Shown: positions 1 through 8,833, counted from the first letter of the stretch. The stretch is DNA of 52,465 nucleotides from an uncultured Thiotrichaceae bacterium (GCA_937925855.1 CALAMO010000002.1:80020-132484), one strand, 5' to 3'. A program made the numbers and translations. Notes: generated from the letters alone by a model not told the origin.

Positions 1-1
1 A

Positions 2-2545
2 CCAATCGCTACAGATACCTTACCCGCTTTTCTTGATTTCATTGAAGTGTGGCTGGATGGTCTCAGTAATGGTGAGGCCACCGTTTTAGGTATGGTACTA
101 ACTGCGCTGGCCGGGTTCGTAGTTTGGCTATTCAATCGCAAAAAAATAGAGCCAGTAAATTCACCCCCTCTCACAAATACAGTTAGCCCCATTATTGAAG
201 TTAAACCTGATATAAAAGTCGAACTTCCTGTCCAAGCAACATCAGAGCCAGCCGCCGTTACTGCTCCCAATGGCCCGCCCCGATTTGATCACCTGCCAAC
301 GGTTAAAGGTGAGTTTTTTGGGCGTGGTCTCGAATTGCGCATGCTGAATAAAGCCTGGAAAGGCAACGATACCAATATCATCCAGTTCATTGCTCCCGGT
401 GGCACTGGCAAAACCAAACTACTGCGGCACTGGTTGGATAAAGTACGTTCTGAATCATTCTTTATCTGGTCGTTTTATTCTCAGGGCGCGAGTGAAGACA
501 AGCAGACCTCCGCCACATTGTTTTTCAATCGGGCATTGGCTTTATTAGATCCCTCGAAGACGGTAGCTGACTTTGCCCATGAACCTGAAAAGTTGGGCAC
601 ACATCTGGCGGATTTATTACGAGCACAGAACTGCTTGTTGGTGCTGGATGGACTAGAGCCTATGCAGCATGCCAGCAGTGCGATGCGTGGCGAACTCAAG
701 GATCGTGCATTACGGACACTGCTGAAATCATTAGCTTCACACCACAGCAGTTTGTGCATCATCACTACGCGGATTAAGGTGTATGAACTGAGTGGTCATT
801 CAGCACCGGCTGTGATTTCCCGTGGTCTGCAAAATCTTGCGGAGGACGATGGAGTTAGATTGCTGAAGTCGCTGGGTGTGCAAGGCAGTCCGACAGAGTT
901 AGCAAAAGCCGTACAGGAATACGGCTGCCACGCACTAGCACTGAGTTTATTAGGCAATGTATTACGCCTGCGCTATCAGGGTGATGTGCTGAAACGCGAC
1001 ACGCTGAAGGAATTACCGGTTAAAGCCAAAGGCAATCAGACCAGCCGCCATGCCTTTAAAGTGATGCAGGCTTATGAGGAATGGTTCACGGCTGAGTCGG
1101 AGCATAGCCCAGAATTAGCGCTGTTAAAGTTACTGGGTTTGTTTGACCATCCGATTGAGTTGGAGGTGTTACAGGTGTTGTGGGAAGCACAGGTTCCGCA
1201 GCTGACCACCGGTATTGATGAAGACGAATGGCTGGAAGCGGTGGATGCCCTGCGTGAGGAGCATCATTTGCTGGCGCAGCATGAGGGCAGCAACGACCTC
1301 GACTGCCATCCGCTGATTCGTGAATACTTTGGGCAGCAACTGCGTGATACACAGCCTGAAGCCTGGCAGCAGGCGCATGAGGTGCTGTACGAATATTATA
1401 AAGCGCTGCCGGAGAAGAAACTGCCTGACACGTTGGAGGAAATGCAGCCTTTGTTTAGTGCGGTGGCGCATGGCTGTGCGGCGGGGTTGCATCAGCAGTC
1501 ATTGTACAAGATTTATTGGCCTCGTATTATGCGCGGCGAAGAGAGGTTTTCGACTAGCAAACTTGGCGCTTTTAGTGATGATCTCGCTACCATTGCGAAT
1601 TTTTTCACAACACCATGGCGTATTCCCATAGCAAACTTGAAAGAAAATGAGCAAGCTGTTGTGCTCAACTGGGCAGGCTTCCGCTTACGCGCTCTAGGGC
1701 GGCTAAGTGAGGCACTGGAGCCGATGCAGGCAAATGTTGAAATGTCTGTGAAACAGAACAACTGGATCGAAGCAGCTAAAGGAGCCAGCAACCTCAGCGA
1801 ACTACAACTCACCCTCGGCGAGGTGGCGCAAGCTAAAGCCAGCGGCCAACGCAGTGTGGAATATGCCGATCAATCTGAGGATATGTTCCAACGCATGGGT
1901 CTACGCACAGGACAAGCAGAAGTATTACATCAGGCAGGCGAAACAGCCGCTGCGCTTACGCTGTTCCAGAAGGCAGAACAACTCCAGCAGGAACGCCAGC
2001 CAGAGGATCCGCAGCTGTATGCATTGCAGGGCTTTCGATACTGCGAACTGCTGCTGGCTCAAGGGAGTACGGTGGAAGTACTGGAGCGGGCGGAATATGC
2101 ACTAGAAATTGCAACAGAACAATTTGGATTGCTGTCCATTGCACTGGATCAACTCACCCTCGGACGAGCACATTTACAACAAGAAGATTTCCCACAAGCC
2201 GCCCACTGGCTAAATCAGGCCGTAGCCGGTTTACGCGCAGCAGGACAACAGGATGATTTACCTCGCAGCCTACTCGCCCGCGCCGCCCTACACCGCCAAA
2301 CCCAAAACTACCCCAACGCCCACCAAGACCTACAAGAAGTATTCGACATAGCCGAACCCAGCGGAATGCGCCTACACCTAACCGATTACCACTTAGAAAT
2401 GACACGCCTACTATTAGCGGAATCAAAAGCCAAAGAAGCAAACCACCACATCCAACAAGCAGCCGACCTAATCACCCAAACCGGCTACCACCGCCGCGAC
2501 GCAGAACTCCTCGAACTCCAACAAACCATCACCCCCCAAAATTAG
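2..2545 (+). CDS. STAND-type NTPase with N-terminal membrane segment and TPR-like C-terminus (5' end probably outside window)
   Basis: The first start codon in the window is a GTG at 47, giving 832 aa, but the frame stays open to the left edge, so the true start may lie outside. Numbering from 47, a hydrophobic segment at about residues 13-29 ends in a basic stop-transfer stretch and is followed by a Pro-rich linker. A P-loop (APGGTGKTK, 116-124) and a Walker B strand (CLLVLDGLE, 196-204) identify an NB-ARC/NACHT-like domain. From about 540 to the end the protein is helical with TPR character (repeated A-L-Y-Q patterns). STAND NTPases act as ligand-gated switches in signalling, cell death or phage defence; no effector domain is visible here. 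The last 400 bases are very C-rich and G-poor on the coding strand. Confidence 0.8.
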   Translation, partial: PIATDTLPAFLDFIEVWLDGLSNGEATVLGMVLTALAGFVVWLFNRKKIEPVNSPPLTNTVSPIIEVKPDIKVELPVQATSEPAAVTAPNGPPRFDHLPTVKGEFFGRGLELRMLNKAWKGNDTNIIQFIAPGGTGKTKLLRHWLDKVRSESFFIWSFYSQGASEDKQTSATLFFNRALALLDPSKTVADFAHEPEKLGTHLADLLRAQNCLLVLDGLEPMQHASSAMRGELKDRALRTLLKSLASHHSSLCIITTRIKVYELSGHSAPAVISRGLQNLAEDDGVRLLKSLGVQGSPTELAKAVQEYGCHALALSLLGNVLRLRYQGDVLKRDTLKELPVKAKGNQTSRHAFKVMQAYEEWFTAESEHSPELALLKLLGLFDHPIELEVLQVLWEAQVPQLTTGIDEDEWLEAVDALREEHHLLAQHEGSNDLDCHPLIREYFGQQLRDTQPEAWQQAHEVLYEYYKALPEKKLPDTLEEMQPLFSAVAHGCAAGLHQQSLYKIYWPRIMRGEERFSTSKLGAFSDDLATIANFFTTPWRIPIANLKENEQAVVLNWAGFRLRALGRLSEALEPMQANVEMSVKQNNWIEAAKGASNLSELQLTLGEVAQAKASGQRSVEYADQSEDMFQRMGLRTGQAEVLHQAGETAAALTLFQKAEQLQQERQPEDPQLYALQGFRYCELLLAQGSTVEVLERAEYALEIATEQFGLLSIALDQLTLGRAHLQQEDFPQAAHWLNQAVAGLRAAGQQDDLPRSLLARAALHRQTQNYPNAHQDLQEVFDIAEPSGMRLHLTDYHLEMTRLLLAESKAKEANHHIQQAADLITQTGYHRRDAELLELQQTITPQN

Positions 2546-2652
2546 GCACCGCCCAACAACGCCGCGTTGAAATAATTTATTAATCCCCGTCCAACAGGTA
2601 ATATCAGCGGCTGGCATTTAGCTAGCGAAGATCGACTGAGTGAGGAGAGTGA

Positions 2653-3738
2653 ATGAAGATAGCCGCCATCAACACGCAATTATTCAATGTGCCGTTAGCG
2701 GAAGTACTCACCGACGCCAAACACGGCGACCACACTCACTTTGAACTGATCACCGCCACCGTAATGCTGGAAGATGGTTCAGCAGGCACTGGCTACACCT
2801 ACACCGGCGGACGCGGCGGGCACGCGATCAAAGCCATGCTCGAACACGACCTGACACCCTTCCTGCTAGGCAAAGACGCCACCAACATTGAAGCCCTCTA
2901 CGATGCAATGCAGTGGCACGTACATTACGTAGCACGCGGTGGTATTGCCTCTTTCGCCATCTCAGCATTAGACATCGCGCTCTGGGATATTCGCGGTAAA
3001 CGCAGCGGACAGTCATTATGGCAAATGGCAGGTGGCGCATCCGACCGCTGCAAAGCCTACTGCGGTGGTATCGACCTTAACTTCCCGTTGCCTAAGTTAC
3101 TGGATAGCATCCAGTCCTATCTGGATCGTGGTTTCAACGGCGTTAAAATCAAAATTGGTCAGCCCACGCTGGAAGAAGATGTAGCACGGGTTAAAGCAGT
3201 ACGTGAGCTGATTGGTGATGATATCGCCTTTATGGTCGATGCTAATTACTCCATGAGTGTCGATCAGGCGATTGCAGCGGCTAATGCGTTTAAGCCCTAT
3301 AATCTGCTATGGTTTGAAGAGCCAACGCTGCCCGATGATTACCACGGCTTTAAACGCATTGCTGAGGCGACTGGCATGCCGCTGGCGATGGGTGAAAACC
3401 TGCATACCATCCATGAATTCGGCTATGCGTTTGCTGATGCTGGCCTGTCATTTATTCAGCCTGATGCCTCCAACTGTGGCGGTATTACCGGCTGGTTACA
3501 GGCTGCTGAGTTGTCGCTGCAGCATGATATTCCGGTCTGCAGCCACGGTATGCAGGAATTACATGTCAGCCTGGTATCCGGGCGGGAAAATGCAGGCTGG
3601 ATTGAAGTGCATAGTTTCCCGATTGATGAATACACGAAGCGCCCTCTGGTAGTGGAGAATTACCTGGCGGTTGCGCCATCCACGCCGGGAATTGGGGTGG
3701 AGTTTGACTGGGATAAGCTGCAGGCATTTGAAGCTTAA
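2653..3738 (+). CDS. Enolase-superfamily enzyme, probable 3,6-anhydro-L-galactonate cycloisomerase (MR/MLE family)
   Basis: This 361-aa protein has the mandelate-racemase layout. The capping domain is followed by the K-x-K motif (K165, K167), metal ligands D196, E222 and E248, and the catalytic-type His in SHGMQELH (H298). Stretches such as [23 protein letters not shown] and [18 protein letters not shown] match my memory of the Vibrio cycloisomerase that opens 3,6-anhydro-L-galactonate to 2-keto-3-deoxy-L-galactonate. A sugar-acid dehydratase of the same family (for example on L-galactonate) is the main alternative. The three downstream genes supply the steps expected after this product. A GAGGAG ribosome site sits 8 bases before the ATG. 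Confidence 0.75.
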   Translation: MKIAAINTQLFNVPLAEVLTDAKHGDHTHFELITATVMLEDGSAGTGYTYTGGRGGHAIKAMLEHDLTPFLLGKDATNIEALYDAMQWHVHYVARGGIASFAISALDIALWDIRGKRSGQSLWQMAGGASDRCKAYCGGIDLNFPLPKLLDSIQSYLDRGFNGVKIKIGQPTLEEDVARVKAVRELIGDDIAFMVDANYSMSVDQAIAAANAFKPYNLLWFEEPTLPDDYHGFKRIAEATGMPLAMGENLHTIHEFGYAFADAGLSFIQPDASNCGGITGWLQAAELSLQHDIPVCSHGMQELHVSLVSGRENAGWIEVHSFPIDEYTKRPLVVENYLAVAPSTPGIGVEFDWDKLQAFEA

Positions 3739-3745
3739 ACACCTA

Positions 3746-3852
3746 AAAACACCCTCACCCCAACCCCTCTCCCTCACAGGGCGAGGGGCTTAAAAGCAGG
3801 CACTCCCCCCTCTACCTATGAGGGAGAGGGGGTCGGGGGGTAAGGGTGTTTT
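3746..3852. repeat. Imperfect 107-bp palindromic intergenic repeat (REP/MITE-like)
   Basis: Two arms of about 31-34 bases (3746-3776 and 3819-3852) are near-perfect inverted complements, from AAAACACCCT at the left to AGGGTGTTTT at the right, around a 42-base centre. It starts 7 bases after the cycloisomerase stop and ends 34 bases before the dehydrogenase ATG, so it lies inside the presumed operon. It could form a large RNA hairpin that protects upstream mRNA or uncouples downstream expression. C-rich palindromes of this kind are scattered in many proteobacterial genomes; copy number here is not knowable from one window. Confidence 0.75.
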
Positions 3853-3886
3853 AAGAAACTAAACAATACGAGAACGGAACAAACTC

Positions 3887-4924
3887 ATGAGCACAACTGA
3901 AATCACCGCCGCCTACTACACCGGCAATAAGCAATTCCAAATCGAAAAAATCATGTCTAAGCCGCCCGAGGCAGACGAAGTCCAGATCGAAATCGCCTAC
4001 GTTGGTATTTGCGGTACCGACCTGCACGCTTTCCACGGCAGCATGGACGCCCGTATCGGCCACCACCGTATTATCGGGCACGAAATGTCCGGTATTATTT
4101 CTGCCGTGGGCGACGATGTTTCTGATCTGAAAGAAGGTCAGCATGTGGTGGTGCGTCCGCTGGATCATTGCGGTGAATGCCCCGCCTGTGATGCCGGGCA
4201 TATTCATGTCTGCCATAACCTGAAATTCCTTGGCCTGGATACCGATGGCGCGTTTCAGCAGCGCTGGAATGTTCCGGCTCATACGGTGCATGTATTGCCC
4301 GATGATCTGTCACTGGCGCATGCCGCGTTGGTGGAGCCGGTGTCTGTCGCCTGTCACGATGTGCGCCGAGGTGCGGTGAAGCCGGGCGAAGATGTCTTGG
4401 TGATTGGCGGTGGCCCGATTGGTATGTTGGTCGGCATGGTCGCGAAAGAAGCCGGGGCGAACGTGGTGATCTCTGAAGTTAGCGCAGCGCGGTTGGCGAT
4501 TGCTGAGAAACTGGGTTTTACCGCGCTGAATCCACGTGAGGTTAATGTCGCCGAGAAAGTGACTGAGCTGACCGGCAGTAAAGGTGCTGATGTGGTGTTT
4601 GAGGTTTCGGGCACGCAGGCGGGTGTCGATACCATGACCGAAGCTGCGGCCTGTCGCGGGCGTATTGTCATGGTGGCGATTCATCCGAAGAAGCCGGAAA
4701 TCGACATGTTTAAGTTTTTCTGGCGTGAGCTGGAATTACTGGGTGCGCGGGTGTATGCGCCGGAAGATTATGAGCATGCGATTAAGCTGGTGACTTCCGG
4801 TGGGATTGATGCTGATACCATGATTACCGATGTGGGGAGTCTGGAAACCATTCAGGCCTCGTTTGAAGCGCTGGAAGGTAATCCCTCTTCGATGAAGAGT
4901 CTTATCAAATGTATGGCGGACTGA
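3887..4924 (+). CDS. Zinc-dependent medium-chain dehydrogenase, probable 2-keto-3-deoxy-L-galactonate 5-dehydrogenase
   Basis: 345 aa of the sorbitol/threonine dehydrogenase type. GICGTDLHAFHG and GHEMSG carry the catalytic zinc ligands, the cluster CGECPACDAGHIHVC holds the structural zinc cysteines, and VIGGGPIGMLVGM is the NAD(P)-binding glycine motif. In the known anhydrogalactose pathway a dehydrogenase of this class oxidises 2-keto-3-deoxy-L-galactonate at C5 to the 2,5-diketo acid. The next gene encodes the type of reductase expected to accept that product. Substrate assignment rests on gene order; L-galactonate or another polyol acid remains possible. Confidence 0.75.
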   Translation: MSTTEITAAYYTGNKQFQIEKIMSKPPEADEVQIEIAYVGICGTDLHAFHGSMDARIGHHRIIGHEMSGIISAVGDDVSDLKEGQHVVVRPLDHCGECPACDAGHIHVCHNLKFLGLDTDGAFQQRWNVPAHTVHVLPDDLSLAHAALVEPVSVACHDVRRGAVKPGEDVLVIGGGPIGMLVGMVAKEAGANVVISEVSAARLAIAEKLGFTALNPREVNVAEKVTELTGSKGADVVFEVSGTQAGVDTMTEAAACRGRIVMVAIHPKKPEIDMFKFFWRELELLGARVYAPEDYEHAIKLVTSGGIDADTMITDVGSLETIQASFEALEGNPSSMKSLIKCMAD

Positions 4925-4951
4925 GTGCCAGCAAACGAGGATATTTGAAAT

Positions 4952-5716
4952 ATGAAGCATGCATTTGATCTTAGTGGCAAAACCGCGCTGGTGACGGGTT
5001 GTAAGCGCGGTATCGGTAAAGGTATGGCGCTTGCGCTGGCGGAAGCGGGCGCGGATATTATTGGCGTTAGCGCCACGCTGGAAAGCAGTGGCAGCGCGGT
5101 CGAACAAGCGGTCACCGGCTTGGGCCGCAAGTTCTCAGCTTATACCTGTGATTTCAGCGACCGCGCCGCACTCATGGGTTTTATCGGCCAGCTTAACAGC
5201 GATGGTCATCAGCCGGATATTCTGGTCAATAATGCCGGAACGATTAAACGCGCCCCGGCGGCAGAGCATGAAGATGCGCTGTGGGACGAAGTGATGGAAG
5301 TCAATCTTTCTTCACAGTTTATCCTAAGCCGCGAAATTGGGCGCGGCATGGTGGAGCGTGGCAGCGGTAAGATTATCTTCACCGCATCATTACTCACTTT
5401 TCAGGGTGGTATCACCGTACCGGGTTATGCTGCTTCTAAAGGCGGCATCGGCCAGCTCACGAAAGCACTAGCGAATGAGTGGGCATCGAAAGGCGTCAAC
5501 GTTAATGCCATCGCACCGGGTTATATCGCTACCGATAACACACAGGCGCTGCGCGATGATCCCGTGCGCTATCAGGCGATTTTGGAGCGTATTCCCGCCG
5601 GGCGCTGGGGTGAGGTGGAAGACTTCGCCGGGCCAGTGGTGTTTCTGGCTTCTGCGGCATCGGACTATGTGCATGGCACTGTGATGACCGTCGATGGCGG
5701 CTGGATGGGGCGCTAG
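4952..5716 (+). CDS. kduD: SDR-family reductase, KduD-like (2,5-diketo-3-deoxygluconate 5-reductase / 2-deoxy-D-gluconate 3-dehydrogenase)
   Basis: 254-aa classical short-chain dehydrogenase. TGCKRGIGKGMA is the cofactor motif, NNAG is present, and the active site comprises Ser in TASLL and the Y-A-A-S-K motif. Length and sequence fit KduD, which interconverts 2,5-diketo-3-deoxy-gluconate and 2-keto-3-deoxy-D-gluconate. With the preceding dehydrogenase it would invert C5, turning the L-galacto acid into the D-gluco acid used by KdgK. It starts 27 bases after the previous stop and ends 6 bases before the kinase start, consistent with one operon. Confidence 0.85.
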   Translation: MKHAFDLSGKTALVTGCKRGIGKGMALALAEAGADIIGVSATLESSGSAVEQAVTGLGRKFSAYTCDFSDRAALMGFIGQLNSDGHQPDILVNNAGTIKRAPAAEHEDALWDEVMEVNLSSQFILSREIGRGMVERGSGKIIFTASLLTFQGGITVPGYAASKGGIGQLTKALANEWASKGVNVNAIAPGYIATDNTQALRDDPVRYQAILERIPAGRWGEVEDFAGPVVFLASAASDYVHGTVMTVDGGWMGR

Positions 5717-5722
5717 AATACG

Positions 5723-6649
5723 ATGGCACATAACGCTCAACAAGCTCCACAGATTGGCATTATTGGCGAGTGCATGGTCGAACTGTTTGATCAAGGCGAC
5801 GGCCAGTGCAAACGCGGTTTTGGTGGCGATACGCTGAATACTGCGGTGTATCTGCGCCGCTGTGCTCTGGATGCCGTTGGCGTGCATTACGTCACAGCGC
5901 TGGGGGATGATCCGCTGAGTGCGGCCATGCTGGCGCAGTGGCAGGCTGAAGGTTTGCACACCGATACGGTAGAGCAAATACCCGGCAGCGTGCCCGGCCT
6001 GTATATGATTCAAACCGACGCCGATGGCGAGCGCAGCTTTTTATACTGGCGTGATCAGGCTCCGGTGAAACAGCTGCTGCAAACCGATAATACGGATCGC
6101 CTGACGGAACAGCTGCTGAGTTTTGGCTGGATTTATTACAGTGGAATCACATTAGCTGTGCTCGAACAGGAAGGGCGCAATAAATTACTCGAACTCTTAG
6201 CGCGCTTCCGGTCGCGGGGCGGTAAAGTCGTATTTGATGGCAATTATCGTCCGCGCTTATGGGCGGGTGATGATGCGCAGCATTGGTTTAGCGAGGCTTA
6301 CCGGCGCTGTGATCTGGCGCTGCCCTCGGCGGATGATGAAAAAGATTTGTGGGGCGATGCTGGCGCGCAGGCAATTTTACAGCGGCTGGAGGCTTTTGGC
6401 TGTCATGAAGTTGTGCTGAAGCGCGGCATGGAAACTTGTCTGGTGAGCTGTGGCGGTGAACTGACAGAATATGCGGTGACGCCTGCGGATAAGGTGGTTG
6501 ATACGACTGCTGCCGGGGATAGCTTTAACGGGGCTTACCTGGCGAGTCGGATACAGGGTGCGGGTATTGCGGTGGCGGTTGCTGCCGGGCAGCAGGTTGC
6601 CGGGCAGGTGATTGGGCAGCAGGGTGCGGTGGTGCCGATCGTTGTGTGA
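5723..6649 (+). CDS. kdgK: 2-keto-3-deoxygluconate kinase (PfkB family)
   Basis: 308-aa ribokinase-family protein. GECMVELF and GFGGDTLNTAVYLRR form the N-terminal substrate site typical of KdgK, and DTTAAGDSFNGAYLA near the C-terminus carries the catalytic Asp and anion hole. KdgK phosphorylates 2-keto-3-deoxygluconate to KDPG, which KDPG aldolase splits to pyruvate and glyceraldehyde 3-phosphate. No aldolase gene is in the window. It starts 6 bases after the SDR stop, and its own stop overlaps the next start as GTGA. Confidence 0.9.
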   Translation: MAHNAQQAPQIGIIGECMVELFDQGDGQCKRGFGGDTLNTAVYLRRCALDAVGVHYVTALGDDPLSAAMLAQWQAEGLHTDTVEQIPGSVPGLYMIQTDADGERSFLYWRDQAPVKQLLQTDNTDRLTEQLLSFGWIYYSGITLAVLEQEGRNKLLELLARFRSRGGKVVFDGNYRPRLWAGDDAQHWFSEAYRRCDLALPSADDEKDLWGDAGAQAILQRLEAFGCHEVVLKRGMETCLVSCGGELTEYAVTPADKVVDTTAAGDSFNGAYLASRIQGAGIAVAVAAGQQVAGQVIGQQGAVVPIVV

Positions 6650-7338
6650 CTGCTGGCGTGCCAAAAGATAAAGACGCCGTGCGGGTTGTCACCAGTAATC
6701 AAACTGGCCCGCATGAAAACCTGCCGGGTATTGTGTGGCGGCATCAACAGCATGTTTTCCGTAAGCCAATTGCCGAGCATACCCGTGCGGCATTTGATCA
6801 GGTGGCGGCTATCGTTGTTGAACGTCAGCAGCCGATTATTCTGGATTCAGGCTGTGGTACGGCGTTGAGTACGCGCTGTATTGCGCATCAATACCCTGCT
6901 GCGCTGGTGATTGGGGTGGATCGTTCGGAGGTGCGTTTGGGCAAGCGTTATGAGGATCGTTTGCCGGATAATGCGTTGACGGTGCGTGCTGATCTGATTG
7001 ATTTCTGGTTGCTGGCGGCTGAGGCGGGTTGGCGTTTACAGCGGCACTTTATTCTTTATCCCAATCCTTATCCGAAGAGTGTGCATCTTAAACGGCGCTG
7101 GCAGGCGCATGCGGTGTTTCCTACGCTGTTGAAGCTGGGAGGGCAGTTGGAGCTGCGGACTAACTGGCAGATTTATGCGGGGGAGTTTGCGCTGGCGTTG
7201 CGGCTGAATGGGTATGAGGAAGCGGCGGCGGAGCGGTTTTTGCCGGATGATGGTGATTACTGGACGTTGTTTGAGAAGAAGTATCATGCGGCTGGGCAGG
7301 CGCTTTATCGTTGTATTGTAGATTTGGATATGGCGTGA
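6646..7338 (+). CDS. TrmB-like tRNA (guanine-N7) methyltransferase family protein, divergent
   Basis: 230 aa, GTG start overlapping the kdgK stop by 4 bases. DSGCGTALSTRCIA is the SAM-binding motif and IGVDRSE the acidic loop. YPNPYPKSVHLKRRW replaces the usual F-P-D-P-W-P-K-x-x-H-x-K-R-R of TrmB, keeping Lys, His and the KRR but changing D to N and W to Y. TNWQIYAGEF matches the TD/TNW-x-x-Y-A region. The fold is clearly TrmB-like; whether it is the housekeeping m7G46 enzyme or a paralogue with another substrate is open. Translational coupling to a sugar-acid kinase is odd for a tRNA enzyme. The 3' half is strongly G/T-biased. Confidence 0.75.
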   Translation: MTAGVPKDKDAVRVVTSNQTGPHENLPGIVWRHQQHVFRKPIAEHTRAAFDQVAAIVVERQQPIILDSGCGTALSTRCIAHQYPAALVIGVDRSEVRLGKRYEDRLPDNALTVRADLIDFWLLAAEAGWRLQRHFILYPNPYPKSVHLKRRWQAHAVFPTLLKLGGQLELRTNWQIYAGEFALALRLNGYEEAAAERFLPDDGDYWTLFEKKYHAAGQALYRCIVDLDMA

Positions 7339-7340
7339 TC

Positions 7341-7394
7341 ATGAAAAGACACCCCTAAAATCATAGTCAAATTATGAAAAGACACCCCTAAAAT
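7341..7394. repeat. Pair of 21-bp perfect direct repeats upstream of the DUF4143 ATPase
   Basis: The element containing GAAAAGACACCCCT occurs twice, at 7341-7361 and 7374-7394, start-to-start distance 33 bp, i.e. about three helical turns. It begins right after the methyltransferase stop and ends 63 bases before the ATPase ATG. A tandem operator, a recombination scar or a dispersed genomic repeat are all possible. Confidence 0.7.
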
Positions 7395-7456
7395 AATACT
7401 CTGGCTATTATTTTGCTATACTGTGGGCTTAGCATACACACAGGCCAGCGCAAATT

Positions 7457-8833
7457 ATGCACCGCCACCAGCTTCAATTCCTACAGCAATGGCTGCAGCA
7501 AAAACAACGCAAGCCACTCATTATCAGAGGCGCACGTCAGGTCGGCAAGTCAACGCTGGTCGAGCTATTTGCGCAGCAGCATGAGCAAACCCTGCTAAAT
7601 GTTAATCTGGAGCGTTACCCGGAATTAGCGGCTTCATTTGGTACCAATGACCCGGCGCAAACCCTGCGTGATATTGAGATGTTGCCGCGTATGCCGGAAC
7701 ACAGCGCTGATTCGCTATTATTTCTGGATGAGATTCAGGCGGTACCACAGGCTATCCCGGCCTTGCGTTATTTCTATGAAGATACGCCCGCTTTGCCGGT
7801 GATTAGTGCTGGTTCGTTGTTGGAGTTTACGCTGGCGGAGCATGCCTTCTCGATGCCGGTTGGTAGAGTGCAGTACCTGCATATGGGGCCGATGACATTC
7901 TCTGAATTTCTGCTGGCGCTGGGGGAGGATAAGTTATACGAGTTGATTAGTACTTATGTGCCGGGCGATACCATCACTGCGGTGGCGCATAAACGTTTGC
8001 TACAGTTATTGCGGCAATACTACTTTGTTGGCGGCATGCCGGAGGCGGTGGGAGTTTATGCGGACACCGGCAGCCTGCAGGCTGTTAGCAATGTGCATAA
8101 TTCGATTATTGAAACCTACCGCGAAGATTTTCCCAAATACGGCAATAACCGTAATCTGAATCGTATGCTCAATGTGTTTAACTTTGCCGCCCGTAACGCC
8201 GGAGTGAAGGTTAAGTACAGTAATATTACCCGTGAGGAACAAAGCGCCACGCTGAAAAAAGACCTGGAATTGCTTTGCATGGCGCGGGTGATTAGTAAGG
8301 TGGTGCATAGTCATTGCTCCGGCTTACCGCTACAGGCCGGGTTGGACGAAAAAACGTATAAGCTGCTGTTTCTCGATGTCGGGTTGATGAATGCAATTTG
8401 CGGACTGAACTGGCAGACACTGGCACGCTTAGACGATACGCGCCTGATTAATGAAGGAACAATTGCTGAGCAGTTTATTGGGCAGCACTTACAGGCTCTG
8501 CTGGCGGATTCACCGAATCGTGAACTGACTTACTGGCTGCGTGAAGGGCGTTCGGCGAATGCTGAGGTGGATTACGTGGTGGCGCTGGGCGGGCAAATTG
8601 TGCCGGTTGAGATTAAGGCCGGGGCGAGTGGCAGTATGAAATCGCTGCATCAGTTTATGGGGGAGAAGGATGTGCCGCTGGCGGTGCGGTTTGATGCGGC
8701 GTTGCCTTCGGTAAGTGCGGTGCGGGCTACGATTAAGGTTGGTAAGCAGTCGAAGGCGGTGGAGTATCCGCTTTATTCGTTGCCGCTTTATTTGGTGGAG
8801 CGGTTGGAGGCTATTGTGGGGGCGGTGCGCTGA
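7457..8833 (+). CDS. AAA_14 / DUF4143 family ATPase
   Basis: 458 aa. The N-terminal AAA_14 domain has Walker A (GARQVGKST, 25-33) and Walker B (LLFLDEIQ, D91-E92), with an S-A-G-S-L-L sensor region. The C-terminal half has the DUF4143 signature, including a late E-V-D-Y-V element followed by P-V-E-I-K, which resembles a PD-(D/E)xK nuclease core. These proteins are widespread, often scattered between unrelated bacteria, and have no settled function. It stands alone behind a direct repeat. Coding-strand composition drifts to G/T-rich at the 3' end. Confidence 0.85.
   Translation: MHRHQLQFLQQWLQQKQRKPLIIRGARQVGKSTLVELFAQQHEQTLLNVNLERYPELAASFGTNDPAQTLRDIEMLPRMPEHSADSLLFLDEIQAVPQAIPALRYFYEDTPALPVISAGSLLEFTLAEHAFSMPVGRVQYLHMGPMTFSEFLLALGEDKLYELISTYVPGDTITAVAHKRLLQLLRQYYFVGGMPEAVGVYADTGSLQAVSNVHNSIIETYREDFPKYGNNRNLNRMLNVFNFAARNAGVKVKYSNITREEQSATLKKDLELLCMARVISKVVHSHCSGLPLQAGLDEKTYKLLFLDVGLMNAICGLNWQTLARLDDTRLINEGTIAEQFIGQHLQALLADSPNRELTYWLREGRSANAEVDYVVALGGQIVPVEIKAGASGSMKSLHQFMGEKDVPLAVRFDAALPSVSAVRATIKVGKQSKAVEYPLYSLPLYLVERLEAIVGAVR

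Noticed and set aside
1086-1492. Two minus-strand open frames (1086-1352 and 1169-1492) under the NTPase gene
   Set aside because: They lie wholly inside a gene with clear domains, have no ribosome site and show Arg/His/Pro-rich shadow composition.
3746-3852. Rho-independent terminator after the cycloisomerase gene
   Set aside because: The palindrome is far longer than a terminator stem and is not followed by a proper T run in a 3' position; a repeat element is the better description.
4310-4684. Minus-strand open frames under the zinc dehydrogenase
   Set aside because: They are antisense to conserved cofactor motifs and have no recognisable protein features.
5468-6013. 181-codon minus-strand frame across the SDR/kdgK junction
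   Set aside because: It is antisense to two strongly supported genes; its composition is that of a shadow frame.
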